A program made the translations under genes and the position numbers. Source: Firmicutes bacterium HGW-Firmicutes-8 (GTDB lineage: Bacteria > Bacillota > Thermincolia > Thermincolales > UBA2595). Taken from it: a DNA stretch of 64,000 nt. Below the pieces are notes generated by a model. That model saw only the letters and a program-made list of their open reading frames with translations, made no database searches and had not been told where the DNA came from. Below are positions 35,866-45,389 of the stretch, one piece after another. The DNA is taken from contig PGZN01000013.1 of the NCBI GenBank assembly GCA_002840165.1, forward strand, positions 1-64,000, given 5' to 3'. How positions within the stretch are numbered: the stretch's first letter is position 1; each line of letters opens with the position of its first letter.

Positions 35866-35926
35866 CCTAATACCTCCACCCAATACCTGTCAACTGTCAA
35901 CTGTCAACTGTCAACTGTCAACTAGA
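35866..35926. repeat. heptad repeat (CAACTGT type)
   Basis: About nine 7-bp units, degenerate at first (AATACCT, CCACCCA) and then five perfect CAACTGT units. Confidence 0.85.
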
Positions 35927-35933
35927 AAGGGCT

Positions 35934-35956
35934 ACCTCTCGCAGATAGCCCCATAG
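35934..35956 (-). terminator. terminator of PhoU-like gene
   Basis: On the minus strand GGGGCTATCT pairs with GAGGTAGCCC around a small loop and is followed by TTTCT. It is short and lies right after the stop. Confidence 0.6.
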
Positions 35957-35964
35957 AAATCCTC

Positions 35965-36588
35965 TTATTCTTTGTCTTTGAAGGCCAGAGCAATTGCCCT
36001 AATGTACCAGAGAATGTCTTTTAAGGAGTCAAGGATTATCAGATAAATCAAAGAGGACTTGGGTAGGCAGATTCCCTTAATCAGACGGTCCTGGTGCTCC
36101 TCGGCGTATTTATTGCCTATCTCTTCATAGACTTCAACCCTCTGTACTACATAGTCTACAATGACATTGTTGCCGGTCAGAATCAGGTCATGAACCTGTC
36201 TCAAACCGTCCAAAACCACACTAAAGAAGTCTTTTAATTCCACTACAGCTTTATCACTAAAGAGGACACCTTCATCAACTTTTGTGTGGACACTGCCAAT
36301 TATTTTGTCCAGACTGTACTTTATTTTTTGCATCTCATTGGATACTGCAACCACTACTGTCGGGTCAATCGTCTTAGATTCTTCCCTGGCGGAAACAACC
36401 TCATTGGTTAGTTGTTTACCCCCCTCTTCTATGATAATCCCCATTTTTTCCGCTTCTTGTAACATCTTATGATTATGCCGCAGCAGTCCTTCAAAGGTTT
36501 TTGCTGCCATCTTCTCTGTATCTTTGGACAGCTGGTCAAGGACTTTGCAAACGCTGTCAAATTCGTGCCCGCATGCTGACTTTGTCAT
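35965..36588 (-). CDS. PhoU-like helical protein
   Basis: The 207-residue protein is almost wholly alpha-helical in appearance, with heptad-like repeats across residues 10-150 (VCKVLDQLSKDTEKMAAKTF, NEMQKIKYSLDKIIGSVHTK). The length and pattern resemble PhoU/DUF47 phosphate-regulation helical bundles, but the typical metal-binding E-x3-D motifs are not clear. The start was fixed by AAGGGGGG 8 bases upstream. There is no phosphate transporter gene nearby. Assignment as PhoU-like is tentative. Confidence 0.5.
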   Translation of the reverse strand: MTKSACGHEFDSVCKVLDQLSKDTEKMAAKTFEGLLRHNHKMLQEAEKMGIIIEEGGKQLTNEVVSAREESKTIDPTVVVAVSNEMQKIKYSLDKIIGSVHTKVDEGVLFSDKAVVELKDFFSVVLDGLRQVHDLILTGNNVIVDYVVQRVEVYEEIGNKYAEEHQDRLIKGICLPKSSLIYLIILDSLKDILWYIRAIALAFKDKE

Positions 36589-36821
36589 TTTACAACCCCC
36601 CTTACCCTTTTCTTTCATTATACCAGATTAGTTCCCTGTCAAGACAAGAGATTTCCTTCAAATTGAAGAAAATTACGCCCCACCGGGCTTTTTGACATCA
36701 TAACCGGTTTTCCGGCATATCAATGGCATGGTTTCCGGCCTTGACTTTGTGACCGTTCGTTGACACCTCCGCGAATTTTTGATAAATTAAGTAGCAGGTG
36801 GAGAGACAAGGGGGTATAGAA

Positions 36822-38744
36822 TTGGGACAGAACATTGTACAAAAGATTATGAAGAGCCACATTCTTACAGGAGATATGGCGCCCGGACAGGAGATATCAA
36901 TCGGGATTGATCAGACCCTGACTCAGGATGCTACAGGCACTATGGCCTACCTGCAGTTTGAGGCGATGGGTGTGCCGAGGGTTAAGACCAAACTTTCTGT
37001 AAGTTATATTGACCATAATACCCTCCAAACAGGATTTGAGAATGCGGACGACCACCGGTTCCTGCAGACAGTGGCAGCCAAGTACGGGATATACTTTTCC
37101 AGGCCGGGCAACGGGATATGCCATCAGGTCCATCTCGAGCGCTTTGGGGTCCCCGGGATGACCCTCCTGGGGTCTGACAGCCATACTCCTACTGCCGGGG
37201 GGCTGGGAATGATTGCTATCGGTGCGGGCGGCCTTGATGTGGCAGTAGCGATGGGCGGCGGCCCATTTTATTTACATATGCCAAAGGTCGTAAATGTAAA
37301 ATTAACCGGCCAACTAAACCCATGGGTTTCAGCTAAAGATATTATCCTGGAGCTGCTTCGTATTATGACCGTTAAGGGCGGAGTAGGTAAAATTATAGAA
37401 TACTCGGGTGAAGGCGTTAAAACCCTAACTGTCCCCGAGCGGGCTACCATTACTAACATGGGCGCGGAACTTGGCGCCACCACATCAGTATTCCCCAGTG
37501 ATGACATAACCCGGGCATTTTTAAAAGCCCAAAAAAGAGAAGATGCCTGGTCAGCGATAGCTGCTGACTCCGATGCTGTCTATGATGAAACAATCGAAAT
37601 CGATCTTTCCGGGTTGGAACCGATGGTGGCCCAACCCCACAGTCCCGATAACGTCGCCAGGGTTAGCCAGGTAGGCGCTATCCCTGTCCAGCAAGTTGTA
37701 ATCGGGAGCTGCACGAACTCCTCTTATACAGATTTGATGGGGGTAGCCAGAATCCTTAAAGGACGGAAAGTGCACCCGTCAGTGAGCCTCAGTATATCTC
37801 CCGGTTCACGTCAGGTATTTGAAATGCTTGCCCGCAACGGCGCTCTGGCAGATATAATTTCCGCGGGGGCGAGAATTCTCGAAACGGCTTGCGGTCCCTG
37901 CATCGGAATGGGACAGTCACCATCTTCGGAAGCAGTAACAGTCCGCACCTTTAACCGAAACTTCGAAGGGCGCAGTGGAACAGTTGATGCCAAAGTATAT
38001 TTAGCCAGCCCGGAAGTAGCGGCAGCGACTGCGGTTACCGGTGTCCTGACCGACCCCAAACAGCTGGGTGAATTTACAAAAATAAAAATGCCGGGGGAAT
38101 TTCTCATTGATGACAGTATGATCATTCCTCCAGAAGAGAACACAGCTAAGGTAAAAGTTATCAGGGGGCCAAACATTAAACCCCTGCCGGTGAACAAGAA
38201 ACTACCCGGGACCTTAAAGGGCCTTACTCTTTTGAAGCTGGGGGATAATATTACAACAGACCATATTATGCCGGCAGGGGCTAAGATTCTGCCCCTGAGG
38301 TCCAACATCCCGGCCATCTCCCAATTTGTCTTTTCCGGTATTGACCTGTCATTTCCGGATCGGGCTGTTGACAGCGGAGGCGGTTTTGTTATCGGGGGTC
38401 AAAACTACGGGCAGGGTTCCAGCAGAGAACATGCGGCCCTAGCCCCAATGTATCTGGGTATTAAAGCAATTATGGCAAAATCCTTTGCCCGAATTCACAG
38501 GGCCAATCTGATAAACTTCGGAATTCTTCCCCTCACTTTTGTCAATGAAAAAGACTATGAAACCATCACAGAAGACGACACCCTGGAGATTGGGACCACT
38601 AATCTCAATAAAGAAACCGAACTGACAGTTAAGAACACCACGAACGGAACCGAGTTTAAAGTACGCCACGACCTGACCCCGCGTCAGATTAAGATTGTCA
38701 AGGCAGGCGGGCTGCTGAATTATACGAAACAGCACAGTTCCTAG
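36822..38744 (+). CDS. aconitate hydratase
   Basis: This TCA-cycle enzyme of 640 residues converts citrate and isocitrate through a [4Fe-4S] cluster. Recognised segments are DQTLTQDATGTMAYLQFEA, LGSDSHTPTAGGLG, the cluster cysteines GSCTNSSYTD and ACGPCIGMGQ, then NITTDHIMPAG and NYGQGSSREHAALAP. This is the short bacterial/archaeal aconitase type rather than 900-residue AcnA. The start is taken as TTG because AAGGGGG lies 7 bases upstream and the family opening (GQNIVQKIMKSH) follows; an in-frame GTG at 36798 overlaps the ribosome site. Confidence 0.94.
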   Translation: MGQNIVQKIMKSHILTGDMAPGQEISIGIDQTLTQDATGTMAYLQFEAMGVPRVKTKLSVSYIDHNTLQTGFENADDHRFLQTVAAKYGIYFSRPGNGICHQVHLERFGVPGMTLLGSDSHTPTAGGLGMIAIGAGGLDVAVAMGGGPFYLHMPKVVNVKLTGQLNPWVSAKDIILELLRIMTVKGGVGKIIEYSGEGVKTLTVPERATITNMGAELGATTSVFPSDDITRAFLKAQKREDAWSAIAADSDAVYDETIEIDLSGLEPMVAQPHSPDNVARVSQVGAIPVQQVVIGSCTNSSYTDLMGVARILKGRKVHPSVSLSISPGSRQVFEMLARNGALADIISAGARILETACGPCIGMGQSPSSEAVTVRTFNRNFEGRSGTVDAKVYLASPEVAAATAVTGVLTDPKQLGEFTKIKMPGEFLIDDSMIIPPEENTAKVKVIRGPNIKPLPVNKKLPGTLKGLTLLKLGDNITTDHIMPAGAKILPLRSNIPAISQFVFSGIDLSFPDRAVDSGGGFVIGGQNYGQGSSREHAALAPMYLGIKAIMAKSFARIHRANLINFGILPLTFVNEKDYETITEDDTLEIGTTNLNKETELTVKNTTNGTEFKVRHDLTPRQIKIVKAGGLLNYTKQHSS

Positions 38745-38800
38745 TTCCTAGTTGCTAGTTGCTAGTGCCTAGTGCCTGGTGCCGCATTGAGCGGAACTGA
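38741..38800. repeat. heptad repeat plus double-hairpin fragment
   Basis: Six copies of a 7-bp unit (AGTTCCT, AGTTGCT, AGTGCCT) begin within the acn stop region. They run into CCGCATTGAGCGGAAC (38782-38797), which is the reverse complement of the loop side of the 12-bp palindrome in the double-hairpin repeat. Confidence 0.8.
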
Positions 38801-38812
38801 GTAACAGATAAA

Positions 38813-38840
38813 AACCCCGTATCTTTTGAGATACGGGGTT
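38813..38840. terminator. bidirectional terminator
   Basis: AACCCCGTATC and GATACGGGGTT form a perfect 11-bp stem around a TTTTGA loop. It separates the convergent aconitase and DUF503 genes. Confidence 0.9.
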
Positions 38841-38844
38841 AATT

Positions 38845-39126
38845 TTATATTATCTCACTTTTACAGGAAACCATTTCCGCCTCTGTATTTTGTTCAATAA
38901 AACTTATCACTTCAGTCATAGTACTGTCAATATGCCTGCGTTCACAGCTGACAGCCGCGAATCCCAGGACTGCCCTTCTCCATTCATCATGGGCCGCCGT
39001 TTCCGCAATTGATACATTAAACTTGGCCTTTACCCGGTTAATTAGGCTCTTGATCTCCCTCCGTTTATCCTTGAGGGAATTTGACCAATTCAGCCGCAGC
39101 TCTATTGTACACAAACCTATAATCAT
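38845..39126 (-). CDS. DUF503 family protein (YlxP-like)
   Basis: The 93-residue protein has the family pattern: IGLCTIELRLNWSNSLKDKR, REIKSLINRVKAKFNVSIAE, DEWRRAVLGFAAVS and a helix at the end. YlxP-type proteins usually lie in the nusA-infB operon. Here it lies beside vanW, so it may be a paralogue. The role is not known. Confidence 0.85.
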   Translation of the reverse strand: MIIGLCTIELRLNWSNSLKDKRREIKSLINRVKAKFNVSIAETAAHDEWRRAVLGFAAVSCERRHIDSTMTEVISFIEQNTEAEMVSCKSEII

Positions 39127-39150
39127 GTTCTCTTAAATTCCTCCAGACTG

Positions 39151-40425
39151 CTATTGAGTAAGTTCTTCCGGATAATCATCCTCAGAAACAACTTCTCTTT
39201 TGGCTGCTGTCCCGTCAACATAGAATTGGCGGTATACACTGGCGTGAACCCCCGGCGGCCTGCCCGGCTTGGATAGTTTGGTTTCCCTGGTGATAATCTG
39301 GATTGTCTGCCCTCTTGTTTTCACACCAAGCAGTTCGATCACTACCCGGTTATTTTTTACTGAGGCTTTTACGTAAATAGGATACCCAGTTGTATTCTTA
39401 AACTTCAGGTCCAGTTTTCCATTGGCCACAGCTGCGTCCTGGCCAGAGGTCGCGTAGCCGGGTGGCGCCATATGGGCGTGTCGTTCTTCAACCTTGATTC
39501 CGGCATACAGCAGGGCCTGGTATAAGGTACTAGCCACTTGGCACACACCGCCGCTTGACGTCATGCTCAACCGGCCGTCAATCATCAGCGGCTCGGTAGA
39601 GTAACCGGACCCGGTTTCCCGTACGCTTGGCCCGATAACCCGGTTGAAAGAGAATTGTGCTTTTGGCCCTATAACCGTCCCGTCCAGAGACTTAACCGCT
39701 GAGATGATATTTGCTGTTCTGCCTTTGTCCGAAACACGATACGGAGTTATCCCAAGCCCTATCGACTCTTTAATTCCCTTAAGATCAGACAGCTTTATCC
39801 CGGGTTGGTTTTCCGAAACCTCCAGCATAACCGGAGATACCTGCATTTTACCCAAAGCTCCTTTGATTCTTCCAATGTTGCCCTCCGTATGAAACGACTT
39901 CCCGATGGTTTCGGGGACGAATTTCAAATGACCGGCATCACCGGTAATGAAGGCGTTTTGGGCGAGGATGTCGATTTCGGAAGCAACCCCAGCGACCTGC
40001 TTCTTCAGCAGGGATTCGTTGATGGTATATTCCAAAGGTAGGTCAGGTTTACGGTAACGCGTCTGGAACATCATTAAGGAAACGGTAAATGAACTGCTGT
40101 ATCGGCCCATGTTTAGGGCTCTGTTTACTGTACCCGGAATATTATAACTAACTCCGAGATTACGGTATGACAGCATCCACTTGCGGTCTCCGTAGCGCAG
40201 AATAATACCACCGTCTTTAAGTCTCCCGGCTACCTTTTGTTCCAGCAGTTTTACTGCTTTTTCCTTATCCAGACCGCCAACTTCCACCCCACTAATGAAA
40301 ACCCCAGGGAAAATAACATTTTCCCTGGGTGAGGAGACAAAAAGCATGCCTCCGACAATACTGACCAAGCCTTGGGATATAAGGAAAGCTGCAATTAGAA
40401 GATATTTTCTATGAAAAACCGGCAT
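39151..40425 (-). CDS. VanW family exported protein
   Basis: The 424-residue protein has an N-terminal hydrophobic segment (about 8-28) and then the peptidoglycan-binding-like 'PGD' region (VFISGVEVGGLDKEKAVKLL). The C-terminal VanW domain has GPSVRETGSGYSTEPLMIDG, SSGGVCQVASTLYQALLYA and EERHAHMAPPGYATSGQDA. VanW-like proteins are common in Clostridia and may act in the cell wall. Despite the name this is not evidence for vancomycin resistance: no other van genes are present. Confidence 0.88.
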   Translation of the reverse strand: MPVFHRKYLLIAAFLISQGLVSIVGGMLFVSSPRENVIFPGVFISGVEVGGLDKEKAVKLLEQKVAGRLKDGGIILRYGDRKWMLSYRNLGVSYNIPGTVNRALNMGRYSSSFTVSLMMFQTRYRKPDLPLEYTINESLLKKQVAGVASEIDILAQNAFITGDAGHLKFVPETIGKSFHTEGNIGRIKGALGKMQVSPVMLEVSENQPGIKLSDLKGIKESIGLGITPYRVSDKGRTANIISAVKSLDGTVIGPKAQFSFNRVIGPSVRETGSGYSTEPLMIDGRLSMTSSGGVCQVASTLYQALLYAGIKVEERHAHMAPPGYATSGQDAAVANGKLDLKFKNTTGYPIYVKASVKNNRVVIELLGVKTRGQTIQIITRETKLSKPGRPPGVHASVYRQFYVDGTAAKREVVSEDDYPEELTQ

Positions 40426-40486
40426 TGTCTTTCCCCCTAGCCCGGTTGGTTCAATTTATTAATAACAGCGATTCCCGGCTGTCTTA

Positions 40487-41266
40487 TCACTTGGTGTTCA
40501 TTGACAGTTCCATGAATTTGCCGGCTTCTTTCGCCTTATCTAACAATTCTTCAGTAATTAGTTCCCCCTCTTCAGCAATAACTTCGCCGCTCTCCGTTTC
40601 AATCCGTTTGCTGACCTTTCTTCCAATCAGGAACTTTCTCTGCCTCTCTTCAAACAGTCTGGCCGCCTCGGAAGGTTCCTGTTCCCCACTTGTTTCCTGT
40701 TTTTTACCTTTGACCGGAGAAGTAGGTTCGTCTTTTGATTTAGCCTCAATCTGCCCGGATATACTTGTCAGACTGTCTACCAGGATAGCAGCAGCTTCTG
40801 CGTTGATAATGAGGACATCTTTACCAAAGGTAACAATTTGTTCGGAAGGTATTACACCGGGTTTTTCAGATTCACCGGCCGGAGTCAATTCACATCCGGC
40901 TATCTTACCTTCACTGTCATCATCAATTAAGAATTCACTGACAGTCCCCATCAGTCTGCCCTTTTTTGTAAGTACTTTTGTTCCCTTAATCCGAACATTT
41001 TTTTCAAGCAGGTCATTGATTTCCGGCTGGTCTGTTATGTCGGTAATAGAGGAAGAGCTTTGAATAGTTATGGCATACTCCCCAACGCCTTCGATAAGCT
41101 TGAAAGGGAGGATTTTGACGCCCATGTATTTGGGCCCGTTGTCAACCACTAAAAATTCTACACAGCCCTTTGCAGCATTTATTACCAAGTCACTGACACA
41201 GCCAACTTCTTTCCCGTCCTCAATACTGATAACAGACAATCCTAACAGTTCCTCGCTTCTTTTCAT
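40487..41266 (-). CDS. PRC-barrel domain protein
   Basis: The 259-residue protein has two PRC-barrel modules. The first begins SEELLGLSVISIEDGKEVGC and includes FLVVDNGPKYMGVKILPF; the second includes VRIKGTKVLTKKGRLMGTVS and ends about residue 165. The last third is charged and probably disordered (KSKDEPTSPVKGKKQ, GEQEPSEAARLFEE). The layout is like YlmC/YmxH or sporulation-related PRC proteins. No membrane segment is present. The precise role is unknown. Confidence 0.8.
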   Translation of the reverse strand: MKRSEELLGLSVISIEDGKEVGCVSDLVINAAKGCVEFLVVDNGPKYMGVKILPFKLIEGVGEYAITIQSSSSITDITDQPEINDLLEKNVRIKGTKVLTKKGRLMGTVSEFLIDDDSEGKIAGCELTPAGESEKPGVIPSEQIVTFGKDVLIINAEAAAILVDSLTSISGQIEAKSKDEPTSPVKGKKQETSGEQEPSEAARLFEERQRKFLIGRKVSKRIETESGEVIAEEGELITEELLDKAKEAGKFMELSMNTK

Positions 41267-41330
41267 TACCTACTCTCCTATCATAAAGCTTTGTTAGTTC
41301 CAAAAAAAGTTTCTATAAAAAACGTTGTGT

Positions 41331-42305
41331 CTAAAAAGCCTCGTTCTTCCACTGGTTTACTTTTTCTTCAACACTCACCCTGATAAGAGCCGGCACCATA
41401 GAGAACGGCAGGTTAGGGGTATTGGCCTTAAGAAGCATTCCCTGCAGTATCTCTAAATACTTTAGATTAGTCATAATCTCTCTTGCTATTGAAGGTGACA
41501 GGTCGGTGGATTTTTCCGTCTCGAACTCTTCAAGGAATTCCCTGGCCTTCTGGTACTGCCCTGTTTCTTTCAACATCGCAACAACATCAAAGGACATCAT
41601 TGTTTCTAAATCAAATGGGGGATTTAGTTCCAGGGCGGAAGCAAAATACTTGATGCCCAGGTCCAACTTCCCTTCGGCTTTGGCGTCAAAACCGCGTTGG
41701 ATATATGAATCAAGAAGGTCTAAATTACCATCAACATGGAGACGCTTAACACTCATAATATTTTCTCCCTGTCTATCACTTTCGTCATCTGAGAGGGGCC
41801 TGTCATCAACTAAAGCTGATAACTGGTCAACCTGTCCAAGCGGTTCTTCTGTTTCTTCCTCAACTTCTTCAACTTCTATTCCATATTCTTCCTCTGTTTC
41901 TTCCTCTATTTCTTCGTCAACTATTTCCTCTTGTTCAGGCACTTCCCGTTCTCTAACAGCAGCTTCAGATTCGGCAGGCGCTGCCGGTTCTTCGGTTGCA
42001 ACAGGTTCCTCTTCTTCTATTGGTCCCAAAATGTGCTCTTCAACATCTATTCGTTCAACTGCGGGCGCGACTTCAAATTGAGCTGCCAAAAGAACTCCTA
42101 TGCCTACTGCAAAAAGATTGATTCCTATGACAACGTATAAATTGAAAAACCCAACCAGCAGTGGAAAAAATGCGCCAATTAATATTGAAAACAAGGCCAT
42201 AAAAATAAAAGCTTTGGAGGATAAGCCCGTATTTTTCACTTTAAAGTAAAAAAAGAGCGCAAATAAAGTGTTAAATATTAGAATGACTAAATAATACCGG
42301 GCCAT
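41331..42305 (-). CDS. membrane protein with acidic linker and TPR-like C-terminus
   Basis: The 324-residue protein has three or four membrane segments in its first ~90 residues (RYYLVILIFNTLFALFFYF, SKAFIFMALFSILIGAFF, YVVIGINLFAVGIGVLLAA). A long acidic, Glu-rich linker follows (about 95-175, e.g. EEIVDEEIEEETEEEYG). The soluble end (about 190-324) has TPR-like helices (SYIQRGFDAKAEGKLDLGI). The start at 42305 has AGAAGGTGG upstream. It is not a known family to me. The layout suggests a membrane scaffold. Confidence 0.6.
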   Translation of the reverse strand: MARYYLVILIFNTLFALFFYFKVKNTGLSSKAFIFMALFSILIGAFFPLLVGFFNLYVVIGINLFAVGIGVLLAAQFEVAPAVERIDVEEHILGPIEEEEPVATEEPAAPAESEAAVREREVPEQEEIVDEEIEEETEEEYGIEVEEVEEETEEPLGQVDQLSALVDDRPLSDDESDRQGENIMSVKRLHVDGNLDLLDSYIQRGFDAKAEGKLDLGIKYFASALELNPPFDLETMMSFDVVAMLKETGQYQKAREFLEEFETEKSTDLSPSIAREIMTNLKYLEILQGMLLKANTPNLPFSMVPALIRVSVEEKVNQWKNEAF

Positions 42306-42475
42306 ATTCCACCTTCTCGAAGGAACACTCCATGTTAAAATGTTATATTCGACGAATGACACTTAATTCCTTCACTTTAACGATACATTTTTTTTAAATT
42401 CCGCAATCTTCGTCATTTACCAGCAATGATTCCTGGATCAGGCGTGTATTTTGAGTTACAAAATAATAAAGGGAT

Positions 42476-42812
42476 GCCCCAAATGTAGCTTGTTGACAAA
42501 TGCCCCAAAGACAGAGGGGATGGCTGTCCGCATAGGGGTTTTCCTTTGTTTCCCTTGATCCGCCACTTACCTTTCAATTGATAATTGACAGTTGACAATT
42601 GACAATTACTCATTGTCGCTTATCATTTATCAATTTTGACAATTAAAAATTAACAATTACTTCATTCGTTCTTTATTTGTTTTTTAATTGTCCATTGTCA
42701 ATTGTCAATTGTCAATTGTTTAGGTTAGTGGCGGACAAGGAGAACAAGAGAAAACCCTTATGCGGACAGCCATCCCCTCGACCCACAATCATTTGTCAAC
42801 AAGCTCCAAATG
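42476..42812. repeat. inverted pair of ~85-bp elements with heptads between
   Basis: The element GGTTAGTGGCG ... GGACAGCCATCCCCTCGACC ... TTGTCAACAAGC occurs on the minus strand at about 42488-42571 and on the plus strand at 42722-42806. Between them is a heptad-like CAATTGA tract in both orientations (42577-42607 and 42688-42720). The whole region can fold into one large hairpin. No gene is seen. Confidence 0.8.
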
Positions 42813-42822
42813 AGACGCCCTT

Positions 42823-44307
42823 TTACGCAATCCGATACATATGGGTATGTTTGCTGATAGCCGTATCATAAAGTTCCAGATATTCCGCACCAGACCTATT
42901 CCAGGAAAAGTCCTGATCCATAGCATTCGCCACAAGCCGGCGCCATGACTCCGGTTCTTCGGAATAGAGTCTGAGAGCCCGCCTGATTGTTTTCAGCATT
43001 GTCTGCGTATCATAGAGTTCAAATGAAAAACCGTTACCTGAGGAAGTAGCGGGATTATAGTCGGTGACCGTATCTGCCAGTCCACCGGTGGCCCTCACAA
43101 CCGGAATTGTGCCGTACCTGAGGCTGATAAGCTGGCCTAAACCACATGGTTCAAATTTCGAGGGCATTATAAACATGTCCGCACCGGCATAAATCCGCTG
43201 GGCCAATATCCCGTTAAACCCGAGGTACAGCCCCATCTTGTGCGGATAACGCTCTCTCAACCCGGCAAACATTTCCTCGTAGTATTTATCTCCGGAGCCC
43301 AAAACAACAAACTGCAGGTCCTCCTTCATAAGCTCATTAAAAGATTCAGAGATGAGGTGAAGGCCTTTTTGGTCAACCAGCCGCGAAATTAACCCTAACA
43401 CCGGTAAATCCCTGACCGGCAAATCCATTTCCTTTTGTAAACCAAACTTGTTTTCGTATTTATCCAGGATGCTCGATGAGTCGTAATTGCGGAATATCCG
43501 CGGATCTGTCCTGGGGTTAAACTCGTGGTAGTTTATGCCATTGACAATCCCATAGAGGTCCTGAGATCTCTTCCGCAGCAGGCCGTCAAAACCCTCCCCG
43601 TATTCAGGGGTTTGTATTTCCTGGGCATACCTTTTACTTACCGTGTTTATTACATCCGCGTATAGGAGACCGGCTTTAATAAAACTAATCTGGCCGTAAA
43701 ATTCTAAGCTGTCAGGCTTGTAATATTCGTTCCCCAGGCCCAGTAGGCCCAGGCAATCCTTGGGGTAATTACCTTGATACAGCAGGTTGTGAACAGTGAA
43801 AACAGTAGCCATCCGGCTGTAAAAAGGATCATTTCCGTACCTTTCCCGCAAAAGAAGTGGAATAGGACCGGACTGCCAATCGTTGCAGTGAATTATATCA
43901 GGTTGAAAATCAATCTTTTTGAGCATTTCCAGGATGGCCATACTGAAAAAGGCAAATCTCTCTGCCTCGTCACTGAAGCAGTACATTCCTTCCCGGTCAA
44001 AATAATGATAGTTATCAATAAAATAGACAGGGACCGGTTTTGTCCCCCCGGTTTCAGTCTTGGCTTCAATACTTGATTTTCTTACAACACAGGTTTCCGT
44101 ACGGTTTCCAACCTTGACAGGAAAATCAGTGACTGTTGTAACATCGCTAATCCCGCGGTACCTGGGCAGTACTATCCTCGTATCATTGCCCATTACTGTA
44201 AGCGCTTTAGGCAGCGATCCGGCTACATCGGCCAACCCGCCAGTTTTGGCAAAGGGTACAACCTCGGTGGATACTACCAGAATCTTTAAGTTCCGATCCA
44301 ACATCAT
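42823..44307 (-). CDS. glgA: glycogen (starch) synthase, copy 1
   Basis: GlgA extends alpha-1,4-glucan chains from ADP-glucose. The 494-residue protein has the substrate motif VVPFAKTGGLADVAGSLPKA, IHCNDWQSGPIPLLL, TVHNLLYQGNYP, ISRLVDQKGLHLI and SKFEPCGLGQLISLRYG. It is strongly similar along its length to the copy at 45423-46913. GGAGGTC lies before the start. No glgC or glgB is in the window. Gene debris separates the two copies. Confidence 0.95.
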   Translation of the reverse strand: MMLDRNLKILVVSTEVVPFAKTGGLADVAGSLPKALTVMGNDTRIVLPRYRGISDVTTVTDFPVKVGNRTETCVVRKSSIEAKTETGGTKPVPVYFIDNYHYFDREGMYCFSDEAERFAFFSMAILEMLKKIDFQPDIIHCNDWQSGPIPLLLRERYGNDPFYSRMATVFTVHNLLYQGNYPKDCLGLLGLGNEYYKPDSLEFYGQISFIKAGLLYADVINTVSKRYAQEIQTPEYGEGFDGLLRKRSQDLYGIVNGINYHEFNPRTDPRIFRNYDSSSILDKYENKFGLQKEMDLPVRDLPVLGLISRLVDQKGLHLISESFNELMKEDLQFVVLGSGDKYYEEMFAGLRERYPHKMGLYLGFNGILAQRIYAGADMFIMPSKFEPCGLGQLISLRYGTIPVVRATGGLADTVTDYNPATSSGNGFSFELYDTQTMLKTIRRALRLYSEEPESWRRLVANAMDQDFSWNRSGAEYLELYDTAISKHTHMYRIA

Positions 44308-44429
44308 CTCTTTTTGACCTCCGTTGATTATCTAATTACTGCGATTTTACTTCGGGTAACAATGGTTATTGATAGATTATGAAGATATCGGGATTTTTAT
44401 TCTGTTCCACGCTCTTACCGGTTATTGTC

Positions 44430-44676
44430 GTGAACTCGGGGTACCCTTCATATTGAACATACCAAAATCGGCCCTATCGTCTTTGATACGCGCCAGGAAT
44501 CAAACCCCTGCTCACTATGCGCCAAACTGCGGCGGGGGACTCTCCATAACCTGGCCAAAGACTTCGGCTGCACCAAGGTGGCTCTGGGGCACCACTTGGA
44601 TGATGCCCTCGAAACACTGCTCTTGTGCATGTCATTTGAAAGCCGGATAAAAACCTTTAACGGACTTTCGGAATAA
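44430..44676 (+). pseudogene. ttcA-like PP-loop ATPase remnant, frameshifted
   Basis: The frame from 44455 encodes EHTKIGPIVFDTRQESNPCS, LCAKLRRGTLHNLAKDFGC, TKVALGHHLDDALETLLL and a short end, then a stop at 44674. This is the central part of TtcA-like tRNA 2-thiocytidine or related PP-loop proteins, with the CxxC cluster motif (NPCSLCAKLRRG) and GHHLDD. Immediately upstream the match continues in another frame (RELGVPFI), so a one-base shift lies near 44453. The N-terminal ATP-binding loop (SGGKDS) and the C-terminus are missing. It is a decayed gene. Confidence 0.75.
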
Positions 44677-44715
44677 ATAAAGTAAAGACGGTTATTGACA
44701 AACCCTTTGTTCTCG

Positions 44716-44850
44716 AACCACAAAGAACCTAGCGCAGCAAAGCTGCAATCAAACAAAACAGATACTTACCACCCGGACGTCCCAAATCCCGTTTTCTTAC
44801 TTACTTATCTTTACTTCTCCGAACCATGTTTCTTGTTTATCCTGTTATCG
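44716..44850. repeat. two dispersed repeats in glgA gap
   Basis: CCTAGCGCAGCAAAGCTGCA (44728-44747 region) matches 26714-26733 and, inverted, 35821-35841. The following 44768-44845 matches 35505-35580: both contain TTACTTATCTTTA-like text and GTTTATCCTGTTATC or equivalent. Confidence 0.75.
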
Positions 44851-44915
44851 AAACAGTAGTACAAAGGTCACAAAGGAAAAATGACAACCACGGATAAAAA
44901 CCAAAAGCCTTCTAC

Positions 44916-45053
44916 CTATGCCACCTTGGCCAGATAGAGGGCGATCTTTTTCATGTTTTGTACCGCTGCTGTCAGCAGGCATTGTTCCTGGACTGTCGAG
45001 ATGTAGCCCCTCTTATTTTTCTCCCCCCGTTGCCTCGAAAGCGGTAGCCACTT
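44916..45053 (-). pseudogene. IS transposase C-terminal remnant
   Basis: A 45-codon open tail on the minus strand ends in STVQEQCLLTAAVQNMKKIA then LYLAKVA and a stop. This is the typical C-terminus of IS1182/IS5-type DDE transposases (LTAA-QN-KK). Upstream the frame is closed by a stop at 45054, and no other transposase sequence is seen. It is what remains of an insertion sequence between the glgA copies. Confidence 0.6.
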
Positions 45054-45182
45054 TCACTTTTGCACAGGGGCTGGTGTGTTCTGGAGGGTAGGGGTTTCCC
45101 CATTTTGTCGGAACGGCGGGCGCCATTATACCCGGTATCAATCAAAGCCCGGGGTTCCGGTAATAAAATGGGGACGCTAGAA

Positions 45183-45332
45183 CTGGCGGAGCCGCCCAGC
45201 GCCACGGACGGCGCTTGGGCGGGTGTAACCCAAGGCACCGCCAGGCTCTGAGGTTAGTGGCGCACGATGAGAACAAGAGAAACCCCGTTGCGGACAGCCA
45301 TCCCCTCGACCCACGATATTTGCCAACAAGCC
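45183..45332. repeat. GC-rich element and ~85-bp element copy
   Basis: CTGGCGGAGCCGCCCAG and GGACGGCGCTTGGGCGG (45182-45222) form a GC-rich repeat also present at the right edge of the window (63963-64000). At 45251-45332 there is a third copy of the element described at 42488-42806. Confidence 0.75.
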
Positions 45333-45389
45333 CTGCTAAGAGCCACCCGCAGGAACATACCAGCCCCTCCGGTCACACCCAAAACAAAA

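Noticed and set aside
39151-40425. Vancomycin resistance locus (vanW)
   Set aside because: VanW-domain proteins are common in Clostridia; no vanH, vanA, vanX, vanR or vanS gene is near.
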